Source: Trichoderma breve
Lineage: Eukaryota > Ascomycota > Sordariomycetes > Hypocreales > Hypocreaceae
Reading direction: 5' to 3'
Length of the DNA: 64,000 nt
Assembly (NCBI RefSeq): GCF_028502605.1
Contig: NC_079233.1
Location: 6,386,001 to 6,450,000 of the forward strand
Shown: one piece after another, positions 22,559 to 32,519 of the stretch
Position numbering within the stretch: position 1 is the first letter of the stretch
Layout of the letters: each line of letters starts with the position of its first letter
The notes under the pieces: generated by a model
Databases searched by the model: none
What the model was told of the DNA's origin: nothing
Seen by the model: only the letters and a program-made list of their open reading frames with translations
Translations under genes and position numbers: made by a program

Positions 22559-23605
22559 CTATATGTACCAGTATGTCTTTGACCGCGGCAGCGTAGCCTG
22601 ACTTCCAACTTGCTTTCGGGGAATCTTATGCGCGGATTTTTGGTTTCCAGTATGGTTGTTATTGTTGTTGGGCAACTCGGCTGGTCGTGAATACACCGAG
22701 TTTCCGTATGTAGATGGCGCCGGATTCAGTTCCGACATCCTAGGTGTTCTGCTCAAAATATATCCATCCTCCAACTCGGCAATACTCATCAAAGGCTGCG
22801 AGCTGTCATCCGCCCTTCCCCACAGATCAAGCACAACAGGTGCTCTTTGAGGAACTGCTGGCCTTCCCCATTGATCAACCGCATCAGGGGCGCTTTGAGG
22901 AACTGCTGGCCTTTCCCACTGGTCAGGCACAACAGGGGCTCTTTCAGGAATTGCTGGCATGATCGAGATGTCCGAGTATGTAGAGTTCCTGTTCCTGTTC
23001 CTGTTGTTTGGCAGTGGCGCATATCGGTGCCCGCCCGTCATAGCTGGCACTGCTGGCATAATCGGGATGTCCGAGTATGTAGAGTTCCTGCTGCTGCTGC
23101 TGTTGTTGTTGTTGCTGCGGCTGTTTGGCAGTGGCGCATATCGGTGCCCGCCAGTTTGGTACATCTCCTGAGTGGGAAAGTCTGGCTTTGGACCATGAGG
23201 CGTACTTGGCTCTACTACGCAACTCCAAGTGTCCGCATCCTCATCTGCTTCTTGTTTCGGTTCCCGGCTGGCGAAGTTATATAGCAAGAGCCCTATGACT
23301 ACTATCAACGCCAGTACCCCTAGAGTGATGCCGGCTCCTAGGCCTATCTTTGTTCCTTCATCCATGCCATTGCTTGTCTGAGTGCTGTTTGTTTGACTGC
23401 TATTGGTTTGGCTGGGCAGTTGAGTCGTCTGTGTACTTGTAGTAGTAGTACATTCAATCGGCGGATACGAAAAGTCTCGCTCTACCGCTGTTCGGGCTGC
23501 CGGCTTTAATACTGGATGCGACGTCTGCTGGAGAAACTCCTTGGTGGGAGTTGGAGTTGCAGCATTTTCTAGAGAGCGAGTTGCGAGAAATTGTCCAAGT
23601 CGCAT
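22559..23605 (-). CDS. Single-pass membrane protein with two internal repeat families
   Basis: A single exon; 348 aa from ATG 23605. The frame stays open upstream to 23641 but has no ATG there, and an in-frame TGA lies just beyond. Residue numbers below count from 23641. A Thr/Ser/Gln/Asn-rich stretch (65-92) precedes one strong membrane segment (98-122, KIGLGAGITLGVLALIVVIG), giving a layout like fungal Mid2/SKG6-type wall sensors. The cytoplasmic side has two copies of TGGHRYAPLPN...NSTYSDI.IMPA (163-199 and 202-232) and three copies of a 16-residue unit like RAPVVPDQWERPAVPQ (234-276). No signal peptide is visible, so a short upstream exon may be missing. Function is unknown; a wall-sensor role is only suggested by layout. 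Confidence 0.7.
   Translation of the reverse strand: MRLGQFLATRSLENAATPTPTKEFLQQTSHPVLKPAARTAVERDFSYPPIECTTTTSTQTTQLPSQTNSSQTNSTQTSNGMDEGTKIGLGAGITLGVLALIVVIGLLLYNFASREPKQEADEDADTWSCVVEPSTPHGPKPDFPTQEMYQTGGHRYAPLPNSRSNNNNSSSSRNSTYSDIPIMPAVPAMTGGHRYAPLPNNRNRNRNSTYSDISIMPAIPERAPVVPDQWERPAVPQSAPDAVDQWGRPAVPQRAPVVLDLWGRADDSSQPLMSIAELEDGYILSRTPRMSELNPAPSTYGNSVYSRPAELPNNNNNHTGNQKSAHKIPRKQVGSQATLPRSKTYWYI
22814..23155 (-). repeat. Coding tandem repeats (about 37/31 residues x2, 16 residues x2.7)
   Basis: The repeats lie in the cytoplasmic tail of the membrane protein. The larger unit ends with NSTYSDI.IMPA.P and contains a run of Asn/Ser codons (CTG/TTG triplets on the plus strand, 23089-23113) that differs in length between copies. 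The smaller unit has a 48-nt period and core DQWGRPAVPQ. Copy number and the triplet run are likely to vary between strains. Confidence 0.8.
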
Positions 23606-24568
23606 GGCCGCGGCGAATACATGCACCGAGTATTGCCGCAATACTCTGGTTGCGTCAAGAAATGCCTTTCGTCATCGCGACCGTGAGGATATTAAGACAG
23701 CGAAATAAGAGGAGAGTCGGGGGAACGAAAACACCGTGGAAACTAAATAAAGCTGTGCGAATACCAAGAGAGAGCCAGCGGGAATACCTGTATATATTAA
23801 TAGTTATTCATTCAATAGGCGAAATCCCGAGGCCCTTGCAGCGAAAATCGACGAGAGGCAGCCTGGGGCCGCTGCAGGTCTTCGCACATTCAACCATGAA
23901 TCGAGCCATAGCGACACCCACAGCGTGCAAAAGCGGAAACAATCTCCATTCAGCCCAAACCAAAGTAAGACAAGCTGGAATTGGAAAAGAGTCTGGATGC
24001 CAGGCTAAACCAACAACTAAGACGAGTTGACAGGGAGCTGTTTGACTCTGGATTGGGTGGTTGAGTTGGAGGGCTAAAAAGTGATGGCGGGGACGAGTTC
24101 CGTCGTGTAAGGATTTGGCGGGATTCGGTCTAAGGCGTCATGCAGCCCAGCACCTGATGAGAATCCTCCCTGTTTGCCCGAGTGCGTGTGCATGAACATG
24201 AACTTGAATCACCTCCAGTGGACGGCGTTTGGATGTTGTGAGAGTGGAGGACACTCCACTGTCAGATGCAGTGGCCACGCGTTACAAATGCCATCGAGAT
24301 CCAAGAGTCGCATTCGGATTCCCAGTGGGATGGATAGGTAAGCTGCTGTGCTGTTGGTGTAGCTGTTGGTGTAGCTGTTGGTGTAGCTGTTGGTGCGGGT
24401 AGCTGTGGCCTTCAGGTGTGCTGTAGCTGTAGGCGAGAGGTGGCCATAGCTCAAGCTCCAAAACCGCCCCCACCACAGCCGTGCCCAAGAAACACCTACC
24501 ACATTGATTCGTGATCTGCAACTTGCACCAGCTTTAGCAACACCAATCTCCGCTCACAAACGCCCATC
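23606..24568. other. Divergent promoter region with a 12-bp minisatellite
   Basis: About 960 bp between the membrane-protein gene and the dynactin gene. Four near-perfect copies of CTGTTGGTGTAG lie at 24351-24398, about 170 bp upstream of the dynactin ATG. No gene is supported. Confidence 0.55.
24351..24398. repeat. 12-bp minisatellite, four copies
   Basis: CTGTTGGTGTAG occurs three times exactly, followed by CTGTTGGTGCGG. It lies upstream of the dynactin p25 gene. The unit keeps a reading frame, but no gene is supported there. Confidence 0.9.
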
Positions 24569-25270
24569 ATGTCGCGTCGTCCAGCAAAAGGAGACTACAT
24601 TGAAACGGTAAGGATATCCTCTTTCTTTTTATAGCAATAGTCAATATTGTCTCCATCTTGGCCGGAAGAAGTAGAAGAAAGCCTCGCCTACTAACCTGGC
24701 ATCATCCAGGACACCGGCAACAAGGTCGCCCGCAAGGCCGTCCTCGTCGGCACCCAAAACATCATGCTCGGCGGAAAGACCGTCATCCAGCCCGAAGTCA
24801 TGATCCGAGGCGACCTCGTCCGCACCGCCGCGCCGCCACCTTCATCTGGCGGAAACGCCGCCCCGCAAAACACCACCGCCGTCGCCATCGGCCGCTATTG
24901 CTTCCTCTCGCGGGCTGTCCTGCTGCGGCCGCCCGGACGCATCTACAAGGGCGTCTTCACGTATATGCCGCTGAGAATCGGGGACCACGTCTTCATCGGG
25001 CAGGGCACCGTGGTGCAGGCGGCGAGCATCGGGAATCATGTGTACATTGGGAATGGGTGTGTCATCAACGAGTTTGCCATTATCAAGGACTACGTCAAGG
25101 TCCTGGATGGCACGATTGTCCCTGCGAACATGGTCATTCCGAGTTTCTCTATAGTGGCTGGTCAGCCGGGCCGCGTGGTGGGAGAGCTGCCTGATGGTGC
25201 GCACGAAGAGTTTGAGCTGAGAGACCTTTATAAGACGGTTGGCAACAATCCGCAACCAGCGGCGGCCTGA
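24569..25270 (+). CDS. Dynactin subunit p25 (DCTN5 type)
   Basis: Model join(24569..24607, 24710..25270), 199 aa. p25 sits on the pointed-end complex of dynactin and helps dynein pick up early endosomes in hyphae. The short first exon encodes MSRRPAKGDYIET, and the second continues DTGNKVARKAVLVGTQNIMLGGKTVI, matching the DCTN5 opening. A left-handed beta-helix of hexapeptide repeats follows: MLGGKTVIQPEVMIRGDL, IGRYCFLSRAVLLRPP, IGDHVFIGQGTVVQAASIGNHVYIGNGCVI, IKDYVKVLDGTIVPANMVIPSFSIVAGQPGR. Animal p25 is about 182 aa; the Pro/Ser/Gly loop PPPSSGGNAAPQN near residue 58 accounts for part of the extra length. The intron has donor GTAAGG and a CTAAC branch site. Confidence 0.92.
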
Positions 25271-26390
25271 CCGACTTTTACGTATAACTGACGTATGGAT
25301 ACCCTTTTACGAACAACTGCTGGTCGGACCACATGACAGCGTCCTGGAACTGAAGCATGGCTGAGAAATAGCTCAGGAGAGATGAAGACATGCACGAGGC
25401 TCGGGCTACGGTCTAACAATTGGGTGGTAATTGCCATCAACCACATGTCCTGGGAGTCACAATCTTGCACCTAGACACCCGAAGCTGCCTATGAAACAAC
25501 AGAGCAACGCTTCGAAATGCAGCATAGATGCATCGGATATTGTGCTCGACTGTTCTCCGGTGCATCCATTTCACCAAGCAGAAACAGAGAAATTCCCTCC
25601 CCTCGGCACTCCGTCCCGTTCACGGAAAATCCCGTTCGACGGCATATTCCATATCGGCTTTCGGTTTTGACCCGCGTCAGCTTCAGGCAAGACAGAGCTC
25701 AGGATCCTTAAGCCGATTACTACATGCTGGTCATTGGTTCAAGGACAAGGACAGCTCAAGTACGGCATTTCACCACACCGCTGCCCCATCTTTGCCGACG
25801 TTCTTGGCGACGTTCTTGGTGACGGCCCATTTACCGAGGTTGAGGATGCAATGTCGGTGGATATCGGCCTTTACGAGGAGAGGAGATTACCGTGGTCGTG
25901 ATCATTTCCCTCAGGAGAGCAATACGGCGGGAGGAGATTGTCGAAAGCCCAAGGCCCCTCAGAGAGCATCGCAAAAGAGCCCCAATTTCTTCCGCGAAAT
26001 AAATATCGTTAGATGGAGAAATAAAAGAGCACTGAGCTCAATAGCAACGAGGCATCGTCATGATAGATCCTGATGGAAATAGACAAATAGACAACAAAAT
26101 TCTGGCTTTTATACAAGATATGAATAGACTTAGGTTTTATATTCCACACGCTGTGATAATGCCTATACCAGAATGGCACCCTAGAGGAGCCCTATAATGG
26201 CTACGAAAAAAAAAAGTATATATACAAAGATGAAATGTAGGTGTATAATGTATCCGGGGGTATCTTAGTTTCAGCTCGGATAGACAAACTCGTCATTGTA
26301 ATCCCAAAATGGTGTGTATTCCTGCTCATTATCATCATCAGAAGATATTTCGTCTCGTCTTCTTTCCCCCCTTTTATCGAATCGAAATCA
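25271..26390. other. Intergenic, convergent 3' ends
   Basis: A 181-codon plus-strand open frame (25528-26073) has no recognisable domain and reads like chance coding. The last 300 bp are AT-rich 3' flank. No gene is supported. Confidence 0.5.
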
Positions 26391-28607
26391 TCAACAGTTT
26401 GAAAATTGCCCTCGGCCCTTCCAATGAGCAGGCGGACGCCCGCCTCGGTTCCGAATAATCTCTACTACATCCCACGGATGCGCCTCCAGCACATCCATGC
26501 CCGCAGGCTCCAGCCAGCCCAACGCCTCGACGCCATTAAAACCCTTATGCCACGGCTGCAAGTCACACGCTCCGGCAAGCGTCTCCATGAACTCACGCAG
26601 CCTCCTCGCAGCGGACTTTTGGACCGAATCATTCGGACAAAGGGACGCAAGCGCGGAATCTCCCGAGCCTAGCCACCACAGCCGGCGCTCGTTGCTGTCT
26701 TCAGGAGGTGGGTCGTCTTCTGGGCTTGCTCTCATTATGTTTTTCCATGGTTGGGTCCGCTCCTCTTTCCTTGCGGATTGGGAGAGCCAGGATATGTGAT
26801 TAGCTGCCCATTTGTCTACGGACGTGTTGGTGTCGATGCCCACTGATACTTGCATCGTCATGTGGTTCGGGACCCAGCCCTCGACGATGAGGTACAGCTT
26901 CCATATCCCCCGGCGAATGACACCATTTTCATGATCCGGGTGAATGGGTCTGTGTAACTTGTTGATGAACTCTGGAATTAGGGGGATTTGTGCAGCATCG
27001 TCATCACCCTCGCCTTCATCCGTGGGACTGAAATGGTTCATGCTCATAATCTCCGTCGGCACACACACGCCAATGTTCCGTGCGGCTTGGTTCGGCCCAG
27101 GAGACAAGGTGAATGCATTTCCCGCCGGGAGGTGGGTAACCTGAATTGGTGGAAAGTTCAAGACAACTAAATCATCAAATGGGATCCAGTCAAATGTCCG
27201 AAAATCCGGCGGTTGCTCGTTGAAGTTGATGGTTCCGCCTGATAGAGGACACTTTATGCCGCGATGTCGACACATGTAGTATATCTCGACGAGACGTCGT
27301 GACTCTCGGCAGGTCGCTAGGAGAGTGTATACAGATAGATAGCCAGAGTTGCGTGAAGTAGTGGCGCGTACGCGAAACTCCTCTGTAGACCAGGAGGGCG
27401 CCAGATGACGTCTGCGCTGGTGATTCAACACATCAAAAAAGTGTACGCTTGGCCTCCTCGGAATCAGCTCGCACCAGATGCGATGCCGGATTTCGGGCGG
27501 AAGTTGCTGGAAAAGCGGAAAAGACTGCTTCATCGGCGGTCGGTCGCAGCTAGGGGAGACACCTCGAATTCTACCAGCCAAGGCCAGCTGGTCCTCTCTC
27601 CTGAGCTCTTCCTCGATCAGGGGGATCTGATCCAGTGCCCAACGCAGAAGCAACTCGTGACGCTCCGACCTCTCTTGGGCGAACCGGTAAGCATGTGTTT
27701 TGCGAGCAAAGTCGGAGATTACATAGCCTCTTTTGTTAATCATCCTCAGTCGTTCTCTGGCCTCTGTATACAGCCGTTGTTCTCGTTCCATTTGCTGACT
27801 AGTTCGCGGCCCTCCGAGGGGATCCTTCCAGTTTAATCGGTTCCTGGCTGTCTCACATTCCTCCTCAGCCCTGCGGCGTTCGTCCCTTCGTCTGGTAACT
27901 TCGAGGCTGGATGGGCGACAAATGTCACTCGTCGGCGTCCTGACCTGCTCGAATGGGCCCAAAACCTGTGCATCCATGAGTTGGGCCAGTGCTGCATCAT
28001 AGCCCGGCTGGCATGTCTCGAGCCACTTGTCATACTCGTCGCGCCTGGTAAACTCGTAGTTGATGTATTCTATCCATGTTGCCAACTTGTTCTGCTGGTC
28101 TATATGCCTGCAGAATCCATTCGGTGGCTTGTCAAATCCAGGAGGAAGCGCAAAACTGTGACGTTCTAGCCGTTCAGTGAGTTCTTCGAGATGATTGGGG
28201 TACCGGGGTGGGCGCCGAGATGATTTCTGGTGAGACAGAAACATCCTCCATCTGGTCAGCTGCTTGCCAAAGACCTGCCACTCGTCTGACTGGTCTTGCC
28301 AAAAGGCCAGGATGTCACGATATTTCCCCGGTGCAGAGACGATGCTTTTGAGTTGGCTCAACGGATGTGATGGACGGCCTCCTTCGCTGACTAGAGCATG
28401 GTAGGCAAACGTTTCGGCCTCGACTGCTCCTTCCGGGGGTCTATGACTGGGATTTGTGAAACCGAGCAGTATCTCGGCCTCGATTTCCGATGAGTGATTG
28501 GAGAAGGGATCCGTCTCCTCGTCTGAGTCCATTGGTCGATCAAGTAGATGAGATTGAGATGGCGAGATGGAACGGCGAGGAGGCGACGAAGAGGGGAACG
28601 GCAGCAT
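26391..28607 (-). CDS. 2EXR-domain protein of unknown function
   Basis: A single exon of 738 aa. The 2EXR domain is a fungal-expanded domain of unknown role, named for two E-X-R motifs. It begins near residue 362 with FPLFQQLPPEIRHRIWCELIPRRPSVHFFDV and continues through LLATCRESRRLVEIYYM and FDWIPFDDLVVLNFPP. The N-terminal half is charged and helical: an acidic Ser-rich start (DSDEETDPFSNHSSEIEAEI), then RRRDERRRAEEECETARNRLNW and LIEEELRRED, likely coiled coil. A GEGDDDAAQIP loop follows the domain. Most family members are 250-450 aa, so the long front half is unusual. No catalytic motif, signal peptide or membrane segment is visible. Confidence 0.8.
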   Translation of the reverse strand: MLPFPSSSPPRRSISPSQSHLLDRPMDSDEETDPFSNHSSEIEAEILLGFTNPSHRPPEGAVEAETFAYHALVSEGGRPSHPLSQLKSIVSAPGKYRDILAFWQDQSDEWQVFGKQLTRWRMFLSHQKSSRRPPRYPNHLEELTERLERHSFALPPGFDKPPNGFCRHIDQQNKLATWIEYINYEFTRRDEYDKWLETCQPGYDAALAQLMDAQVLGPFEQVRTPTSDICRPSSLEVTRRRDERRRAEEECETARNRLNWKDPLGGPRTSQQMEREQRLYTEARERLRMINKRGYVISDFARKTHAYRFAQERSERHELLLRWALDQIPLIEEELRREDQLALAGRIRGVSPSCDRPPMKQSFPLFQQLPPEIRHRIWCELIPRRPSVHFFDVLNHQRRRHLAPSWSTEEFRVRATTSRNSGYLSVYTLLATCRESRRLVEIYYMCRHRGIKCPLSGGTINFNEQPPDFRTFDWIPFDDLVVLNFPPIQVTHLPAGNAFTLSPGPNQAARNIGVCVPTEIMSMNHFSPTDEGEGDDDAAQIPLIPEFINKLHRPIHPDHENGVIRRGIWKLYLIVEGWVPNHMTMQVSVGIDTNTSVDKWAANHISWLSQSARKEERTQPWKNIMRASPEDDPPPEDSNERRLWWLGSGDSALASLCPNDSVQKSAARRLREFMETLAGACDLQPWHKGFNGVEALGWLEPAGMDVLEAHPWDVVEIIRNRGGRPPAHWKGRGQFSNC

Positions 28608-29942
28608 TTCTTTTAAATGGCACGACCTAGTCTCCTAATCCAAGCACCAATAAAGTAGCTGACTCATAAATCTCGGACTTGGGCCAATTGGAGCGATTAG
28701 GCTGTCTCAGTTGAATGCAGGGAGGCTACGCCAGCGGTCACTTGGTCGTTTTGCTCTAGCTCTAGGGAAGCAGGGAGAGCATTCGCAGGGGCATCTCATG
28801 CAGCTGAGCGAGATGGCGGGCGTTTGCCTCGACCTGTTTCCGAGAGTCCACGGCGATGCTGAGATGAAGTGACTTTGGTGATGTTTTGTTGGAGTCGCGA
28901 TTTGAAATCAGAGTGTGGCTTGAAGGGCGATTTGGGACCTGAGGCGGCTGACTAAGTAAACTGACGTTATGGTGCTGTGCATCGAGTCAGACGCTGCGTC
29001 ACATTACAGTTGGGCCGTGCAGGGAACAAACGAACAACCTGGTGAGAACCGAGTGCCGCGACTGGGGTTGGACTGAAATACCAAACGGTAGGAAGAAAGA
29101 AGAGAAATGAAAGAGGAAAAGTAACCAGAAAGAAAGAAGGAGATGGTGCAGAACTAAATGCTGGGATAGGCGGGTTGATTAATATCGACTCCCGCAATCC
29201 TCCAGCTAGGCCAGTGTAGGCGTTTGGTGGACCGCCCCCTTTCCGGTGTGAATCGAGCTGAAGCAGACCCAAAAATGCCGTGTGTTGACAAGACAAATCA
29301 CTGCCCAGAAGGATTCCATGGCTTGCATGGCCATCTCAATCTACCTATTAACAGGCTGCAGATCATACACCGGCGACTAGCCCGGAAGTGGGCGCCAAAA
29401 CGCTGGGCTATCTAGCCGACCATTTGTTTCTTTTTTATCCCGTCTAATCAACAAACTTACAAACATATGCTCAAACTCGGTTGGTGGAATAATGGGCTGC
29501 TTCTGGGAATAGGAGTGGAATCGATTCTTGCTTCATCATACCTAATTCATCCTCGTTGGCAATGCCCAGTGCCGGATATGATGCCTCCGGAGCGAGGGGC
29601 CCCAGAGATTCCCAAGCATGACACGACTCCAGTCTCTATGGATGACAGATCCTCCGTCATACTGTACAGGGCCAGCCTGAACCCTTGACGGACTTGTTTG
29701 TTCGAGGCCTGTTGGGCAAAAATGTGCTAGCAAGACACGACATCGTTCCGATTACTCAACATTTGCGCGGCAAGATTTGCTGGCTCCAGCTCCTCGAGAC
29801 CAGCACGGCATAAACCCGCCTGATTACTATACACGTCAAATCCCAAATTCCAAAATCCGAAACCACAGCTTGCGACGCATTGTAATGTATGTACAAAGTA
29901 CGCTTTCTCTCTCTCGCACTCTCTTTCTTTCTTTCTAAATTG
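28608..29942. other. Upstream region of the 2EXR gene
   Basis: 1.3 kb without a supported gene. Purine-rich plus-strand runs (29085-29145) correspond to C/T tracts on the 2EXR gene's strand. Short open frames show no domains. Confidence 0.45.
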
Positions 29943-30896
29943 TCACTCCAAGCCGCTGGCGAAAAAGTCCACCACCTTTGGTCCCGTCTCCCGCAGGTCG
30001 TCGTATAGATCAAAGTGATTCTTGCCCGGCACCACGAACAACTCCTTGGGTCGTCTGGCCTGGTCAATGGCCTCCTGGCTGTAATGCAGCGTCTGAGCCT
30101 CTGATCCCGCAATCATCAACAGTGGCCTTGGTGCTATCAGATGCTGTAGATTGAACGAGTCGTAACTGACCATGAGGTCGGAGCTCTGAGGAGGAACTCT
30201 TTGGGTACTTCGTTCGTGTTTCCCGCGCTTGGTACCGTAGTATGCTGCTGCATCCCTGAAGAAAGAATCCGCGCCCTCGGCGACCTTGGATGGGTCCGTC
30301 TCGAACATGACGGGCGCCTCGGGCTTGGACGTCGGGTTCTTCGCAGCATTGGACCGCCATTGGCCCGCGGCCTCAAGAGCCGTGGCAATGGCCTGCGGGT
30401 TCTCCCTGTGGTGCGGATGGACGCCGCCGCTGCGTGTCATGCGCCCGACGCAGGCTGCGCTCACCGTCGCCAGGCACTGGATGCGGCTGTCTGACTGTGT
30501 CGCGTACGAGGCGTATCCCCCAGAGGCGCAGATGCCCAGCAGCCCAATCTTGTCGGCGTCCACTCGCCCGCTCAGCGTTGTCAGGTAGCTCACCGCCGCC
30601 TTGATGTCTTCCACGCGCTGGTGGGGGTCTTCCAGCCCGCGAGGCTCGCCGCTGCTCTCGCCTTGGTAGCCGGCGTCGAAGATGAGAGTGTAGAAGCCGG
30701 CCCTGGAGAGGAGCTTGGCGTAATCAGTCGACGTTTGTTCCTTGACGCCTGTCATCGGATGACTTATGACGACCGCCGCACCCATGCGATTCGGCGATCC
30801 TGGCTCTGGCACGAAGAGCTCCCCGCAGATTTGCAGCTGAAACGCGGGAAAGAAGACTTTTGTAGGGGGAGTCATGGTGTAGATGTAGGAGAGCAT
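29943..30896 (-). CDS. Alpha/beta hydrolase, dienelactone-hydrolase-like, with a Cys nucleophile
   Basis: A single exon of 317 aa from ATG 30896; ATG 30875 is an equally good start (310 aa). The fold shows AAVVISHPMTGVKEQT, YTLIFDAGYQGESSG, RVEDIKAAVSYL and DADKIGLLGICASGGYASYA. The last is the nucleophile elbow, with Cys123 where serine hydrolases have Ser. The cap holds a Lys/Ala-rich loop and DSFFRDAAAYYGTKRG. The acid turn lies near APRPLLMIAGSEAQT, and the catalytic His is His294 in VPGKNHFDLYD. Relatives include bacterial YcjY and fungal polyketide-linked hydrolases. A TATAAA box on this strand at 30962-30967 sits 66 bp before the first ATG. There is no signal peptide, so it is probably cytosolic. 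The substrate is unknown. Confidence 0.83.
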   Translation of the reverse strand: MLSYIYTMTPPTKVFFPAFQLQICGELFVPEPGSPNRMGAAVVISHPMTGVKEQTSTDYAKLLSRAGFYTLIFDAGYQGESSGEPRGLEDPHQRVEDIKAAVSYLTTLSGRVDADKIGLLGICASGGYASYATQSDSRIQCLATVSAACVGRMTRSGGVHPHHRENPQAIATALEAAGQWRSNAAKNPTSKPEAPVMFETDPSKVAEGADSFFRDAAAYYGTKRGKHERSTQRVPPQSSDLMVSYDSFNLQHLIAPRPLLMIAGSEAQTLHYSQEAIDQARRPKELFVVPGKNHFDLYDDLRETGPKVVDFFASGLE

Positions 30897-31586
30897 TCTC
30901 TAAGTGGTGGTGTACTTGGATTGATTGCTGGTAATGAGCAAGAGGCCGTTTGCAATTCTTGTTTATAAGTCTTTCAAAATTCTTGAATCACAATAGAATC
31001 CCCAGACTTCGAAATGGAATTCTTTCCCACTTGTTTTGTAGCCTGTAGCCTCCGACGACGTTTAGGTGACGTCGGCGGTGCTTGGGTGGGCGGATCAGGC
31101 GATTCTGCGTCCGGAACAGAGCATTAAAGTTTGCGCCATCGCCCGACTTTTGATAGGGACTTAAACGCGGATAAATCGAACGAGGGTTAGATAGGGCTAT
31201 GTATAAACCTTTCCGAGGTCGGTCAGTGTCCGTCATTCCATTGATATTTAGTGCCTGATAGCAGGTAGCTGGAGATGGGTAGCCCGATGACAGCCCCGGG
31301 GCCTCGGGGACTCCACCCACGCCGATGCCCCACACTTTCCGGCCATCAAGCTTTTGGCTTATAACAGTTTGAGCTGAACAATCCAAACCGTATATATCGC
31401 TTACCTATTGCGATGTAAGAGAAGAAATGTAGCGGATTGAATGCTCATCCAGCCTGAAAATGGGACATCACATCACAGCCGTACAAAACACTGAATGGAC
31501 ATAGGAGACATTGCAAAACAAGACTCTGTTTAATAGTTATTCGCTTGCTCTGAAAGGTCTTATACAAGTGTCCAAGCTCCATCACT
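30897..31586. other. Intergenic between hydrolase and dehydrogenase genes
   Basis: 690 bp holding the hydrolase promoter (TATAAA at 30962-30967, minus) and the dehydrogenase 3' flank. No gene is seen. Confidence 0.5.
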
Positions 31587-32519
31587 TTAGGGCTGGAAAT
31601 GAACCGCCATGGCGTTGGATATGGCATTGAACATCCCGTCCCTCTTCTCCAAAAACTCATGTGTTTCTTCCACGGTAGAGCCATGAAGGTTTCCGATGAT
31701 GATTATCTCCTTATCTGTCGCAAGCTGGGCATACGCTTGTTCGGTGAACTGGTCGAGGGGCATGCCCAGAGCTCGACCACGCTCAATGCCCATGTAATCA
31801 TGCAATTCAGCTATTGCAGACGTCAGTTTTGCTCACTGTCAAGTAGCCTCATCGGAGTCTGGAGAAGTGGAACGCTTACTTTGTACAGCTGGAGGCAACA
31901 GCTCGATAAACTTGACCTTTGAGAAGCCTTGGTTCTGTCGTCTAAGACAATCGAAAAAGGACCGGAGCGCAGCTTTGGAGGCACTGTACGCTGGCATGAC
32001 AAAGGCGGGAATCAGGCCCAAGATTGACCCTGTGACGATGATGCTGGTGGGGTAATCCTTCTTCAGGAGGTGGGGCAGAAACTTGATAGTGAGATTCACG
32101 ACTGAAGTGTAGTTGACGTTGAATTCATGGTGGAAAGCTTCGAGATCGATTTCGTCTGGGCGAGTAAGCTTGGTTTGGGTTTGGGTGCCCGAGTTGAGGA
32201 AGACGCAGTCCAGGTCTGGGTACGTCTGGACAACCCTAAATTCCGGCAATCAATCAGCCTTGGCTCGTGAACGCAACAAGATTACGGCCTATAATGCTCA
32301 CTTGTTGACAAAAGCGTCGAGACCAGCCCTGTCGGTGACATCAAACCGGATGGCACTAGCACGCTCTGCGCCGTGCTTGGCCACAAAGGCATCAAGCCGC
32401 TCCTGGCGACGGCCAACGGCGATGACTTTGGACCCTTCTTCGATGAGCTTGTCTGCCATGGCAGCGCCGATGCCAGCGGTGGCGCCGACAAGGAGAACAC
32501 GCTTATACTGAAACACCAT
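31587..32519 (-). CDS. Short-chain dehydrogenase/reductase (classical SDR)
   Basis: Model complement(31587..31810, 31880..32235, 32302..32519), 265 aa. The Rossmann motif VGATAGIGAA lies at residues 11-20. VGRRQERL follows, with two Arg after the second strand suggesting NADPH. LNSG stands in place of the usual NNAG. The catalytic set is Ser143 (VTGSILGLIP), Tyr156 and Lys160 (YSASK). The C-terminal part contains LATDKEIIIIGNLHG. Introns are GT-AG (GTGAGC at 32301, GTAAGC at 31879). ATG 32519 places the nucleotide fold at the N-terminus; the in-frame ATG at 32594 would add an unconserved 25 residues. A TATATAA box on this strand is at about 32603-32611. The gene is divergent from a Zn2Cys6 regulator (826 bp between starts). 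The substrate is unknown. Confidence 0.9.

Noticed and set aside
25528..26073. 181-codon plus-strand open frame after the dynactin gene
   Set aside because: Composition looks random (many Arg, His, Ser) with no domain. It lies in the 3' flank of two converging genes.
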